A DNA stretch of 64,000 nt from Anaerococcus vaginalis ATCC 51170 (GTDB lineage Bacteria > Bacillota > Clostridia > Tissierellales > Peptoniphilaceae). The stretch is taken from NCBI RefSeq assembly GCF_000163295.1, contig NZ_GG700527.1, positions 203,453-267,452 on the forward strand, in the 5' to 3' direction. Made by a program: the position numbers and the translations under genes. Below, in pieces: positions 30,171 to 39,949 of the stretch (position 1 is its first letter; every line of letters starts with the position of its first letter). Below the pieces are notes generated by a model. It made no database searches. It was not told the DNA's origin and saw only the letters and a program-made list of their open reading frames with translations.

Positions 30171-31898
30171 TTAATTTGCTATTAAATTTTTCATATAAAT
30201 TGAAACAATTTTGGAGAAATTGTCTAAATTTTTTATCCTACAAAAATCTGCTCCATAAATTAATTTTGCATTTTCTATATCTTCATCTTCTCCAGTAAAA
30301 ACTCCCAAAACTTGGATTCCATCGCTTTTTAATGCTCTTATTTCTTTTGCAGTATCATCAACTGCTTTTTTGTCTATATATTGGTCCTTGATTTTTGCAT
30401 TTACTGTATTTATATTGTGTTTTTCATCGTTTGGGCGACCGTCTGATAAAATTATCAAAATTTTTCTTACACTTTCATTTTTATCTTCATTAATTAATTT
30501 GTGGATTGTTTTAAAGGCAAGGCCATCTCTATTTGCACCTGATGCAAAAAAATTATAAATATTTTCATTATTGCCCTTGTCTTTAAAATCCCTGTACATA
30601 TTAAAAACTGTATAATCTCTCAAAGTTGAAAATGAAGAAACTCTTATTGGAATATTTACCTTGTCCATGGCATTTGCAATTATAAAAGCTTGGTTTGCAA
30701 CAAGATTTTGCCTTTTAATTTGGCTTGCAGATCCATCAATTAGTAAATCCATTTGAAATTTTGGTTTTGGATCTTTGTTATTTGAAAAAAATACTTTTGA
30801 TTCATTTAAAACAGGAGCCCTCCAAACATTTATAGAATCAAGAAGTCCATAATTTTTTCTGTAAAGCTCATCTTCTTCGTGATTTGCCAGAGAATTTTCT
30901 ATAGTTCTTGTAAGCTCATTTACAGCTCTGTTGTTTATTGAAAGATTATTTTCAATATATTCTTTTGTTTTTTCCCTTTGTTTTTTTCTAACTTTCTGAT
31001 TGAATCTTGCATTTGGAGAATCAGTGTATTCTCCCTTTGTAAAATACAATTTTTTTGACTTATGGATACCCTTGGCAAGTTCTTTTTCTAATAATTCTTG
31101 CCTTTTTTTGCTTATAGAAAGTTTTCCATAAAAATCTTCAATAAAGGAATCTTCTCTTTTTTCTTTTTCCTTATCAGATTTTTCAAAGATAAATATATCC
31201 TTGTTCATATCTTCTTTTTTTTCTTCAAAATAAATATAACCATTAAACTCCGCAGATTGAATTTGAAATTGGTCTTCAATATTTTTTTCAACATCAGCCT
31301 CTTCCAAATCTTCGTGGTCAAAATTTTTGGGCTTTTCTTCCTTTACCATTTGATCAAAAAGTTCATTGTATTGGTCAAATCTTTCAAAAAGAAAATATTT
31401 TTTAAAAAGATCATTTAATTTATCTATAATCTCACTTGATTTGTAAGTATCAATTGAAAAAAGCTCATAATAAAAATCTCTTACAAGTTTTGCTTCGGTT
31501 ATGGGTTTATTAAAAATTTTCCCATAGTAGGCTTTTTCGATTTGTTCATAAACATTGTCGGTTTCTTTTTTGTATTGGTATTTGTCGAGAATTTTTTTTG
31601 CATAGGATTTTCTTAAATCTTTTATAACAAGATTTGTTTTTTCTAATTTTTTGTAGGATAAATCTTCCAACAAAAGAAGGGTGATTGCCTTAAATTCTTC
31701 AAAAAATGGGTTGTCTTTTTTTAAATAGGAAAAAAAAGAAGAAAATAAATCAAGCCTAAAATTTTTAAACTTGTATCCCTCAATTATATTTTTATAATTT
31801 TTATCCATAGGATAGTAGGATTTTGGAAAAATTTTATAATCATCAGCAAAATCCCAAATCACATTCATTGCCCTTAACTTTTCAAAAGTATCAGTCAT
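30171..31898 (-). CDS. VWA-domain protein, partner of a MoxR-type ATPase (NorD/CbbO-like)
   Basis: A 575-residue soluble protein. About 380 variable, charged helical residues precede a C-terminal von Willebrand A domain with a complete MIDAS (DGSAS near 390, ILSDGRPND near 485). MoxR ATPases and VWA proteins such as CbbQ/CbbO and NorQ/NorD form complexes that insert metals or activate target enzymes. The frame reaches 31940, but ATG at 31898 overlaps the ATPase stop by eight bases (ATGACTGA) and has an AGAGAG site, so translational coupling is likely. The target is not identifiable from neighbours (murJ, oatA). Confidence 0.82.
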   Translation of the reverse strand: MTDTFEKLRAMNVIWDFADDYKIFPKSYYPMDKNYKNIIEGYKFKNFRLDLFSSFFSYLKKDNPFFEEFKAITLLLLEDLSYKKLEKTNLVIKDLRKSYAKKILDKYQYKKETDNVYEQIEKAYYGKIFNKPITEAKLVRDFYYELFSIDTYKSSEIIDKLNDLFKKYFLFERFDQYNELFDQMVKEEKPKNFDHEDLEEADVEKNIEDQFQIQSAEFNGYIYFEEKKEDMNKDIFIFEKSDKEKEKREDSFIEDFYGKLSISKKRQELLEKELAKGIHKSKKLYFTKGEYTDSPNARFNQKVRKKQREKTKEYIENNLSINNRAVNELTRTIENSLANHEEDELYRKNYGLLDSINVWRAPVLNESKVFFSNNKDPKPKFQMDLLIDGSASQIKRQNLVANQAFIIANAMDKVNIPIRVSSFSTLRDYTVFNMYRDFKDKGNNENIYNFFASGANRDGLAFKTIHKLINEDKNESVRKILIILSDGRPNDEKHNINTVNAKIKDQYIDKKAVDDTAKEIRALKSDGIQVLGVFTGEDEDIENAKLIYGADFCRIKNLDNFSKIVSIYMKNLIAN

Positions 31899-32799
31899 CA
31901 AATACACTCTCTTTGATTTCTTTTGGAAGTTTTGAATCAACGCTATCTCTTACAAGCTCTCTTTCAAATTCATCAAAAGATTTATTAATAAGTCCCATTT
32001 CAATTGCATCGTATGGGTTAAGTCCAATCTCCATTGTTTCTATTGCAGAAATTAGTCCCCTAAGGTCAACTGATTTTGTAGAAATTTCTGAATTTTCACT
32101 TTTTTCTTGGAGAGATTCAAAAATGTCTATAAAAGTATTCATATATTTGTCCTTTAATTTTGGAAATTTATCTTTTAGTAAATGTTTTAAATTTTCTCTT
32201 GTAATATTGGGCATATTTATAACCATAAATCTTGATGCCAAAGCTTCGTTTACTTCTCTTGTTCCAACATAACCATAATTCATTGTTGCAATAAATCTTG
32301 TTTTATCGTCAAGTTTTATTTTGTCATAACCTGGAATATCAATTACACGTCTGTGATCTAAAGTTGCGTGAAGAACAGAGATAGCTTCATTTTTTGCCAT
32401 ATTAATTTCATCTAAAACTCCAAAGCCGCCTTTTTTTGCACATTCATAAACAGGACCTTTTCTAAATACGACTTTTCCGTCTTTGAAAGTGTCAGCTCCA
32501 ACCAAGGAATTGTAATCAGTATTTACGTGAAAAGAAATATCCCATGATGGACGGTTAAAAATATAAGAAAGATTTTGAGCTAAAACATTTTTTCCTGTAG
32601 CCTTTGGACCAGAAAGTAAAATATTTTTTCCAGATAAAATTGCAGTTATTGCTTTTTTCAAAACATCTTCTCCATAATATTTAAATTCTGGTTTAACAAT
32701 CCTATCTTTGTCTTCATCATCTATATCTTCATTTCTAAATTCTATAATTTTATCTATTAATTTTTGATCTAAATTTATTTCATTTAAATAATCTATCAT
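31891..32799 (-). CDS. MoxR/CbbQ-type AAA+ ATPase
   Basis: A 302-residue AAA+ ATPase. Walker A is SGPKATGKNVLAQ near 58-70, with Asn instead of Ser/Thr after the Lys. Walker B is GFGVLDEIN near 127, sensor 1 ATMNYGYVGTRE near 170, and the Arg-finger region ALASRF near 186. The MoxR family acts as a chaperone with VWA partners, and the next gene encodes one with eight bases of overlap. ATG follows GAGGTGA. A weak TATAAT lies just upstream (32817-32822). Confidence 0.87.
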   Translation of the reverse strand: MIDYLNEINLDQKLIDKIIEFRNEDIDDEDKDRIVKPEFKYYGEDVLKKAITAILSGKNILLSGPKATGKNVLAQNLSYIFNRPSWDISFHVNTDYNSLVGADTFKDGKVVFRKGPVYECAKKGGFGVLDEINMAKNEAISVLHATLDHRRVIDIPGYDKIKLDDKTRFIATMNYGYVGTREVNEALASRFMVINMPNITRENLKHLLKDKFPKLKDKYMNTFIDIFESLQEKSENSEISTKSVDLRGLISAIETMEIGLNPYDAIEMGLINKSFDEFERELVRDSVDSKLPKEIKESVFDD

Positions 32800-32930
32800 A
32801 ATTCACCTCATTTGCTATTATACAACAAAAATATTCTTAGGCTATTGATAAAGTTCATTTTAAATTTGAAAATATTTCAAATAAATTTTTTGTTTAAAAC
32901 AGTATAGAGATTTTAAAATGGAAATTTTCA

Positions 32931-32974
32931 AAAAAATAAAAGCGAAGAAAGTCATTTAAGACTTCTACGCTTTT
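32931..32974 (-). terminator. Terminator of the OatA-like gene
   Basis: On the minus strand AAAAGCG...CGCTTTT with an inner AGAAGTC/GACTTTCT stem, followed by TTTATTTTTTT. Confidence 0.85.
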
Positions 32975-32994
32975 AGATATACATTATTTAATTA

Positions 32995-34929
32995 TTACTT
33001 AGCAAAAGAATTTATTATTTCTCTTTCAATTAGATTTCTATAAGCTTTTGCACCTTCAACTTCTGGATGAACCATATCTTTTGCAAATAAATTTGCTTTT
33101 TCCTTTGCAAATTTATACCAATCAACCATGTAGGCATTTTTGTTTTCATCGCAGAATTTTTTGATTTTAGAATTAATAGTCATCTCCCAAGATTGACTAT
33201 TTACAGTATTTACAAAATAAACTTTTCTTCCTTCAGAAATATTTAAAATATCTACCATATTTTGCTCGCTTAAAGTTCCGTTAGAACCAAGGCTTACAAG
33301 AACAATATTGCCAAGGCCGTTTTTATTTTTTATATCTTGCAATACTTTTGGGCCATCGGTCATTTGTCTGCCAACTTCTCCATCAAGGTAAAGATTTGGA
33401 TTAAATTCTCTTAAAAATGGATCAATATTAATTAAAACAGAATCGCCAACAGCAGTAATAGAAGTATTTTTTAAAAATTCTTTTTCCTTATCAGTAAAGT
33501 TGAAATCATCATAAGCTTTCTTTTCAAAAACAGGCTCTTTATTTTCTTCTTTATTTTTATTTTTATTTTTATTTTCATTTTCTTTGTTACTTTCATTTTG
33601 CTTTGGATCTGTTTCTTTATTTTCGTTTGAAAGCTGATTTTTAGATTTTTCTAAATTTTCTTTATTCTCTTTTTTCTTTTGTTCTTTTACATATTTCTCA
33701 TTGTTTTTCTTTATATTATCTTGATTTTCACTAATTCTTTTTTCAAGCTCTTTCATATCTTTTTCCTTAGGATTTGGAATAAAAAATGCCAAAGCATTTA
33801 ATCCCAAAATAAGAGCAGATGTGATAATAAAATATTTTTTAAAATCAAATTTTCTATTTAAAATAACGTAAGTTAGCTCTGATAAAATCAAAACAATAAT
33901 TATTTCCAAAATATAAGCTATAATCCTACTTTTGCTTGTGTGGGCAAAAGCATAAGAAAGAAAAGTGCTTATTATATATTGCCACAAATAAATGTAATAA
34001 GATCTAAGGCCTATATAATAAAGGAAAGTTTTGAAAATTCCCATTTCTTTTTTCTTTATTACAAATTTATTTTCCTTTTCATAAGAGTACAAAACGCCAA
34101 TTAATAACGCTTGAATAAGAGTGTAGATTGGGATTATTATTCTGTAAGTATATAAGTTTTCACCACTTACAAAAAAGTAAGCGATAAAAGTTAAAAACAA
34201 AAGAGCATACAAAATATATTTTTCAGAAAAATTTTTCTCCTTTGCAAATTCAAAAATTTTTGAAAAATAATCTATCAAAAGATAAGCAAGAGCTCCAATA
34301 AAAATAGCATTTATTCTAACATCAGGTCCATAATAAATTCTTGAAATATTATTTTTATCAAAAGAAAAAATAATCATCAACAAAATACTTATTGCAGAAA
34401 TAAGAGTAAAAAGATAAATTTTTATATTCTTACCAGAAAATTTATCCTTATATTTATTTATAAAATAGTTTACCAAATAAAAAATAAGGATAAATTGAAC
34501 TTGCATGGATATATACCAAAAATGTGTAAACATATCAAAATATCCATTTTTTGTAAAATATGAACCACCCTTAAAAATTTGATATAAATTTTGAAAAGAA
34601 AGGGCTGTAGGTAAAGATGATTTTATAGAATCATGAAAAATTATTCTTGAAAAAATCAAAGCAAAAACCAAAGACAGGCTTATAACAAAATACAAACTTG
34701 GCAATAGCTTTTTGAATCTTTTTTTTATAATCGATTTAAATTCATTAAAATCATAATCATCTATAGTATTTAATTTTTTCATCATTAAAAATCCACTCAT
34801 TACAAAAAAGCCAATTACTGCCATAAAACCACCAGGAAGAAATTGCACTGATGAATGAAATATGGAAATAGCAATAATAAAAATAGCTCTTAAAAAAGTG
34901 AATGAATCAATTTGTTTTTGTTTTCTCAT
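32995..34929 (-). CDS. OatA-like peptidoglycan O-acetyltransferase
   Basis: A 644-residue protein. The N-terminal acyltransferase-3 domain (about 1-390, ten or more helices, start FTFLRAIFIIAISIFHSS) is joined by a Lys/Asn/Glu low-complexity linker (about 395-465) to an extracellular SGNH hydrolase-type domain with AVGDSVL near 490 and the Asp/His pair in KDMVHPEVEGA near 620. This two-domain layout is that of OatA, which moves acetyl groups outward onto MurNAc for lysozyme resistance. The frame extends 16 codons upstream, but ATG at 34929 has GGGGGATAC directly ahead. Confidence 0.88.
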   Translation of the reverse strand: MRKQKQIDSFTFLRAIFIIAISIFHSSVQFLPGGFMAVIGFFVMSGFLMMKKLNTIDDYDFNEFKSIIKKRFKKLLPSLYFVISLSLVFALIFSRIIFHDSIKSSLPTALSFQNLYQIFKGGSYFTKNGYFDMFTHFWYISMQVQFILIFYLVNYFINKYKDKFSGKNIKIYLFTLISAISILLMIIFSFDKNNISRIYYGPDVRINAIFIGALAYLLIDYFSKIFEFAKEKNFSEKYILYALLFLTFIAYFFVSGENLYTYRIIIPIYTLIQALLIGVLYSYEKENKFVIKKKEMGIFKTFLYYIGLRSYYIYLWQYIISTFLSYAFAHTSKSRIIAYILEIIIVLILSELTYVILNRKFDFKKYFIITSALILGLNALAFFIPNPKEKDMKELEKRISENQDNIKKNNEKYVKEQKKKENKENLEKSKNQLSNENKETDPKQNESNKENENKNKNKNKEENKEPVFEKKAYDDFNFTDKEKEFLKNTSITAVGDSVLINIDPFLREFNPNLYLDGEVGRQMTDGPKVLQDIKNKNGLGNIVLVSLGSNGTLSEQNMVDILNISEGRKVYFVNTVNSQSWEMTINSKIKKFCDENKNAYMVDWYKFAKEKANLFAKDMVHPEVEGAKAYRNLIEREIINSFAK

Positions 34930-34948
34930 GTATCCCCCAATGAATTTT

Positions 34949-34977
34949 ATTATAGGCGAAAAAAGAAAAAATATCAA
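34949..34977 (-). promoter_or_regulatory. Promoter of the OatA-like gene
   Basis: On the minus strand TTGATA, a 17-base spacer and consensus TATAAT. The remainder of the spacer to livK (34978-35191) is A/T-rich without recognisable features. Confidence 0.8.
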
Positions 34978-35191
34978 GAAAAGTGCGAAATTGTAACCTT
35001 TGTAAACTATCGGAAAATAAATATTTTAAAATAAAATCACATAAATAAACCATAAAGCACTATTTAACATCAAATAAATAATAAATATACCTTTGCATAA
35101 AATTATAAATAAATATTCATTTTAAAAATCAAAAAATAATAACAAGATAAACATTGAAAAAAAGACAATAAAATAATCAAATAAAAAATAT

Positions 35192-35220
35192 TTGACAAGA
35201 TGAAAATCCTGTGCCATAAT
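35192..35220 (+). promoter_or_regulatory. Promoter of the livKHMGF operon
   Basis: Consensus TTGACA (35192-35197), 17-base spacer, CATAAT (35215-35220). The leader is about 55 bases, too short for a T-box. Confidence 0.8.
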
Positions 35221-35282
35221 TATTATTATAAATTTTAATCTTTATTTATACTTAATTATTAAAAAAATATGTGGAGGAAAAA

Positions 35283-36449
35283 ATGAAAAAAACAAAAAAA
35301 TTAATGACCTTAGCTTTTGCATCAATATTTGCATTTGCAGGATGTCAAGCAAAAAATGGAGAAAATAAAAAATCTGAGAATTCTGACACAATTAAAATTG
35401 GAGCAATAATACCACAAACTGGTCCAGTTTCAAATTATGGAAATTCATCAGAAAAAGGAGCTTTGTTAGCTGTTGATGAGATAAATAAAAATGGCGGAAT
35501 TAATGGCAAAAAAATTGAATGGATTTCTTATGATGATAAGGGAGAAATAACAGATTCAACAACTGCATACAATAAATTAAAAGGAGAAAAAGTAACAGCA
35601 ATTGTAGGGCCTATTACATCAAAACCTGCTCTAGCAGTTTCTGAAATTGCAAAAAAAGATGGAATTGCTATGATAACTCCGACAGGAACTCAAGGAAATA
35701 TTACAGAAGGAAAGGATAATGTATTTAGAACTTGCTTTACTGATCCTTATCAAGGAAAATTATTAGCAAAATTTGCAGCAGAAAATCAAAAAGCAAAAAA
35801 AGTAGCTATCCTTAGAAATACTTCTTCAGATTATTCAAATGGAATTGCTGATGAATTTAAAAAAGAAGTAGAAAAATTAAAACTTGATTTAGTTGCTGAT
35901 GAATCTTATGGAGATAATGACAATGATTTTAAGGCACAACTTACAAAAATTGCAAAAGCAAAACCAGATGTATTATTAGTTCCAGATTATTACGAAAAAG
36001 TTGCTCTTATAGCTCCACAAGCAAGAGATGCTGGAATTGATGCAAAATTTATTGGTTCTGATGGTTGGGATGGAGTTGTAAATGTAATGGATAAATCTCA
36101 ATTAGGATTGGTAGAAGGATCATGTTTTTCAAATCACTTTGCTTTAGATAGTGATGACCAAAGAGTAAAAGATTTTGTAAAAAAATATAAAGAAGAAAAT
36201 AAAGAAGATCCTTCAGCTTTTTCTGCTTTGTCATACGATACAATTTATTTATTAAAACAAGCTATTGAACAAGCGAAAAGCGAAGAAAGTGATAAGATTA
36301 TAGAAAAAATTAAAGCTATAGAATTTGATGGAATAACTGGCAAATTTAAATTTAATGAAAATCATAATCCAATCAAATCAGCATCAATGATGGAAATAAA
36401 AGATGGAACATATAAATTTAATTCAACAGTAACAGCTGATGAAAATTAA
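35283..36449 (+). CDS. livK: Branched-chain amino-acid ABC transporter substrate-binding lipoprotein
   Basis: A 388-residue periplasmic-binding-type lipoprotein. A signal peptide ends in the lipobox FAFAG-C (Cys near 21). The Leu/Ile/Val-binding fold follows (IKIGAIIPQTGPVSNYGNSS near 42, INKNGGINGKKIEW, TAIVGPITSKPALAVSEIA). It captures branched-chain amino acids (or a related amide) for LivHMGF. ATG at 35283 has GGAGGA ahead; the GTG twelve bases earlier is part of the ribosome site. A strong hairpin separates it from livH. Confidence 0.93.
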   Translation: MKKTKKLMTLAFASIFAFAGCQAKNGENKKSENSDTIKIGAIIPQTGPVSNYGNSSEKGALLAVDEINKNGGINGKKIEWISYDDKGEITDSTTAYNKLKGEKVTAIVGPITSKPALAVSEIAKKDGIAMITPTGTQGNITEGKDNVFRTCFTDPYQGKLLAKFAAENQKAKKVAILRNTSSDYSNGIADEFKKEVEKLKLDLVADESYGDNDNDFKAQLTKIAKAKPDVLLVPDYYEKVALIAPQARDAGIDAKFIGSDGWDGVVNVMDKSQLGLVEGSCFSNHFALDSDDQRVKDFVKKYKEENKEDPSAFSALSYDTIYLLKQAIEQAKSEESDKIIEKIKAIEFDGITGKFKFNENHNPIKSASMMEIKDGTYKFNSTVTADEN

Positions 36450-36453
36450 TAAA

Positions 36454-36483
36454 AAGGGGGATTGCTAGCTAGCAAAACCCCTT
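36454..36483 (+). promoter_or_regulatory. Intercistronic hairpin between livK and livH
   Basis: AAGGGG...CCCCTT encloses the perfect palindrome TTGCTAGCTAGCAA and is followed only by AAATTTT. The ribosome site of livH follows at once. It looks like an RNA-stability or partial-termination element that raises livK over the membrane genes. Confidence 0.65.
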
Positions 36484-36501
36484 AAATTTTAAGGAGATTT
36501 T

Positions 36502-37389
36502 ATGGATTTTTTAATTCAACTTTTTAATGGTCTACAATTAGGATCAATATACGCTTTAATAGCCTTGGGTTATACGATGGTTTATGGCGTAGCAAAATTA
36601 ATAAATTTTGCCCATGGAGATATTATAATGGTAGGCGCTTATACAATATTTTTTGTTGTTCAAACAAGTCTTTTCAGAAGTGGTTTACCATTATATTTAG
36701 CAATAATACCAGCAATTATTGCTTGTACACTTTTGGGAGTTGTAATAGAAAGAATTGCTTACAAACCTTTGAGGAATTCTTCATCAATTTCAATTTTAAT
36801 TACTGCTATAGGAGTATCTTTATTTTTGGAAAATTTATTTGTAAAAGTTTTTACTGCTAACGCAAGACCTGTTCCAAGTTTATTTAATCAAGCTAGCTTA
36901 AATATTTTTGGAATAAGATTATCTTTTCAAACAATTTTTACAATAGTTTTAACTATTATTCTTACAATAATTTTGCAAATTTTTATTTCTAAAACAAAAT
37001 ATGGCAAGATGATGCTTGCTGTTAGTGAAGATTATAAGGCGTCAAGTCTTGTTGGAATAAATGTAGATAATACTATGACGATGACTTTTGCAATTGGCTC
37101 TGCACTTGCTGGAGTTGCATCTTTATTGTATGTTTCATCATATCCTCAAATAACTCCTTTTATAGGTTCTATGCTTGGAATAAAAGCTTTTACAGCAGCA
37201 GTTGTTGGAGGAATTGGTTCAATACCAGGAGCTGTAATTGGTGGATTTATTTTGGGAATGATAGAAGTTATGACTAGAGCATATCTTTCAAGCTCATACG
37301 CAGATGCAATAGTATTTTTGGTATTAATTTTAGTTTTAATAGTAAAACCAACTGGAATTTTAGGAAATATGGAAAAGGAGAAAGTATAA
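36502..37389 (+). CDS. livH: Branched-chain amino-acid ABC transporter permease LivH
   Basis: A 295-residue inner-membrane permease with about eight helices. GLQLGSIYALIALGYTMVYGV at 10-30, INFAHGDIIMVGAY near 36 and AVVGGIGSIPGAVIGGFILG near 232 are LivH signatures. It pairs with LivM to form the channel. AAGGAG precedes ATG; livM begins two bases after its stop. Confidence 0.95.
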   Translation: MDFLIQLFNGLQLGSIYALIALGYTMVYGVAKLINFAHGDIIMVGAYTIFFVVQTSLFRSGLPLYLAIIPAIIACTLLGVVIERIAYKPLRNSSSISILITAIGVSLFLENLFVKVFTANARPVPSLFNQASLNIFGIRLSFQTIFTIVLTIILTIILQIFISKTKYGKMMLAVSEDYKASSLVGINVDNTMTMTFAIGSALAGVASLLYVSSYPQITPFIGSMLGIKAFTAAVVGGIGSIPGAVIGGFILGMIEVMTRAYLSSSYADAIVFLVLILVLIVKPTGILGNMEKEKV

Positions 37390-37390
37390 A

Positions 37391-38371
37391 ATGGATAAAA
37401 ATAAAAAAACATCATATCTAGTTAGCTTTGTCCTTGTATTAGTTTCATTTGCAATTATTCAAATATTAATTTTAAGTGGAATAATCGATTCTTATTGGCA
37501 ATCAATTCTATTTTTATTGTGTATCAATATAATACTTTCAATTTCACTAAATATAACCGTAGGAAATTTGGGACAAATAACCTTGGGGCATGCCGGTTTT
37601 ATGTCAATAGGTGCATATAGTGCAGGAATATTTTTGAAAACTGGAATAATAGAAGGAATACCAGGATTTTTTATAGCCTTATTAATTGGAGGGCTGTTTG
37701 CATTTTTGTTTTCCCTTGCAATAGGAATACCAGTATTGAGGTTAAACGGAGATTATCTTGCTATAGTAACCTTGGCTTTTGGAGAAATAATTAGGGTTGT
37801 TGTAGAAAATTTATCTATTACTGGTGGAGCTCAAGGAATGGCAGGAATACCTACAGTTGATTCTTTTGCTTTAGTATTTTTTGTTACAGTTTTGTGCGTT
37901 GTATTTATGTATTCAATTATGACATCAAGATTTGGTAGGTCAGTTTTGGCAATAAAAGATAATGAGCTTGCCGCTGAAAGCTGTGGAATAAATACAACAA
38001 AATCTAAAATATTTGCCTTTACTTTATCAGCGCTTTTTGCTGGAGTCGCTGGAGCAATATACGCTCAAACAACTGGAGTAATAGCAGCCGATGTATTTAA
38101 TTATAATAAAAGTTTTGATATTTTAGTAATGGTTGTTTTAGGAGGAATGGGTTCATTTACAGGCTCAGTAATTTCAACTATAACATTAACCATAGTTCCA
38201 GAAATATTAAGAGCATTCGCAGAATATAGGATGATAATTTATTCTGTAATCTTAGTAATTGTTATGATATTTAGACCACAAGGCTTAATGGGAAGAGAAG
38301 AATTTTCTATTTCAAGACAAATTGCAAAATTTAAAAGAAAAATCAACAAAGAAGGAGTAAAAAATGGATAA
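37391..38371 (+). CDS. livM: Branched-chain amino-acid ABC transporter permease LivM
   Basis: A 326-residue permease with about nine helices. GNLGQITLGHAGFMSIGAY near 58-77, LRLNGDYLAIVTLAFGEI near 117 and VMVVLGGMGSFTGSVI near 248 match LivM. Its end overlaps livG by eight bases. AAAGGAG precedes the start, inside the end of livH. Confidence 0.95.
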   Translation: MDKNKKTSYLVSFVLVLVSFAIIQILILSGIIDSYWQSILFLLCINIILSISLNITVGNLGQITLGHAGFMSIGAYSAGIFLKTGIIEGIPGFFIALLIGGLFAFLFSLAIGIPVLRLNGDYLAIVTLAFGEIIRVVVENLSITGGAQGMAGIPTVDSFALVFFVTVLCVVFMYSIMTSRFGRSVLAIKDNELAAESCGINTTKSKIFAFTLSALFAGVAGAIYAQTTGVIAADVFNYNKSFDILVMVVLGGMGSFTGSVISTITLTIVPEILRAFAEYRMIIYSVILVIVMIFRPQGLMGREEFSISRQIAKFKRKINKEGVKNG

Positions 38372-39146
38372 AAGAAGATCTGTATTAAAATGTGATAATA
38401 TTTCCATCTCCTTTGGAGGATTGAAGGCAGTAAATGGATTTAATCTTGATGTGAAAGAAAAAGATTTAATTGGTTTAATTGGACCAAACGGAGCAGGAAA
38501 AACTACAGTTTTTAATATGCTAAGTGGAGTTTATGAGCCAACAGAAGGAGCAATTTATTTAGATGGAGAAAATATAACAGGCTTACCTGTTCATAAACTA
38601 AGTCAAAAAGGAATAGCAAGAACTTTTCAAAATATAAGATTATTTGATTACTTATCAGTTGTAGATAATGTAAAAGTATCTATGAACAGAGATATGAGAT
38701 ATAAAATTGTTGATGGAATGCTTAGGCTTAAAAATTATTGGAAAGAAGAAAGAGAAGCAACAAAAAAAGCCTTGGATATTTTAAAAATTTTAGGACTTGC
38801 AGCTTATGCGAATGATAGCGCAGGAAATTTATCCTATGGAGCCCAAAGAAAATTAGAAATAGCAAGAGCTCTTGCGACAAATCCAAAATTATTATTATTA
38901 GACGAGCCGGCTGCAGGAATGAATGCAATTGAAACAGAATCATTGATGGATACAATTAGAATGATAAGAGATAATTTTAATTTATCAATTGTTTTGATAG
39001 AACATGACATGAAATTGGTTTTGGGAATTTGCGAAAAACTTTACGTATTAAATCATGGAATAGTTATAGCAAAAGGAAAACCAGAAGAAGTTGTTAAAAA
39101 AGATGATGTAGTAAGCGCATATTTGGGAAGTGGATATGGAGAATAA
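38364..39146 (+). CDS. livG: Branched-chain amino-acid ABC transporter ATPase LivG
   Basis: A 260-residue ABC ATPase. Walker A GPNGAGKTT near 35, Q-loop IARTFQNIRLF near 88, signature LSYGAQRKLEIARAL near 155 and Walker B LLLLDEPAAGMN near 175. The LSYGxQR signature and the extended insert before it are typical of LivG. It overlaps livM and lies three bases before livF. Confidence 0.95.
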   Translation: MDKRRSVLKCDNISISFGGLKAVNGFNLDVKEKDLIGLIGPNGAGKTTVFNMLSGVYEPTEGAIYLDGENITGLPVHKLSQKGIARTFQNIRLFDYLSVVDNVKVSMNRDMRYKIVDGMLRLKNYWKEEREATKKALDILKILGLAAYANDSAGNLSYGAQRKLEIARALATNPKLLLLDEPAAGMNAIETESLMDTIRMIRDNFNLSIVLIEHDMKLVLGICEKLYVLNHGIVIAKGKPEEVVKKDDVVSAYLGSGYGE

Positions 39147-39149
39147 AAA

Positions 39150-39857
39150 ATGCTTAATGTAGAAAATTTAAATGTATATTATGGAAATATCCACGCTATA
39201 AAGGATGTTTCCTTAAAAGTAAATAAAAAAGAAGTAGTTTCATTAATTGGAGCAAATGGAGCAGGAAAAACTACAACCCTTCAAGCAATATCTTCTTTGC
39301 TTGAAAAAAGAAGCGGAAAAATCACTTTTGAAAACGAAGATATAACAAATAAAAAAGCATACAAAATAACAAGGCTAGGAATTGCACAAGTTCCAGAAGG
39401 AAGGAGAGTTTTTTCAAATCTTTCAGTCGTAGATAATATAAATTTAGGTTCAGTTGCAACAAATTTAAAAGACAAGGAAAGGGAAGAAAAAATTGAGAGA
39501 ATATATGAGCTTTTTCCAGTTTTAAAAGATAGGAGAAATCAAAAAGCAGGAACTTTGTCAGGAGGAGAACAACAAATGCTTGCTATGGCAAGAGCTATAA
39601 TGACAAATCCAAAATTGCTTTTATTAGACGAACCATCAATGGGACTTTCGCCTCTTTATGTAGAAAAAATATTCGAAACGATAAAAGTTTTAAAAGAAGA
39701 AGGCTCAACTATTTTACTTGTAGAACAAAATGCAAATCTTGCCCTAGATATATCAGACAGGGCTTACGTAATAGAAACAGGAAAAATTGTAAAAGAAGAT
39801 AAGGCAGAAAACCTTAAAAATGATCCTGCAGTAAGAAGTGCATATTTAGGAATTTAA
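39150..39857 (+). CDS. livF: Branched-chain amino-acid ABC transporter ATPase LivF
   Basis: A 235-residue ABC ATPase. Walker A GANGAGKTT near 36, VPEGRRVFSNLSV near 88 (LivF-specific), signature LSGGEQQMLAMARA near 138 and Walker B LLLLDEPSMGL near 159. Last gene of the operon; a bidirectional terminator follows within five bases. Confidence 0.95.
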   Translation: MLNVENLNVYYGNIHAIKDVSLKVNKKEVVSLIGANGAGKTTTLQAISSLLEKRSGKITFENEDITNKKAYKITRLGIAQVPEGRRVFSNLSVVDNINLGSVATNLKDKEREEKIERIYELFPVLKDRRNQKAGTLSGGEQQMLAMARAIMTNPKLLLLDEPSMGLSPLYVEKIFETIKVLKEEGSTILLVEQNANLALDISDRAYVIETGKIVKEDKAENLKNDPAVRSAYLGI

Positions 39858-39897
39858 AAAACTAGGAATTAGTTTTAAGCTAATTCCTAGTTTTTTT
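39858..39897. terminator. Bidirectional terminator between livF and the HAAS gene
   Basis: ACTAGGAATTAG and CTAATTCCTAGT form a 12-bp stem with an A-run before and a T-run after, serving both convergent operons. Confidence 0.9.
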
Positions 39898-39949
39898 GAA
39901 AAATTTTTTATAAGCTAAATTTATAATTTTTGCAAGTTTTTTTGGATTG

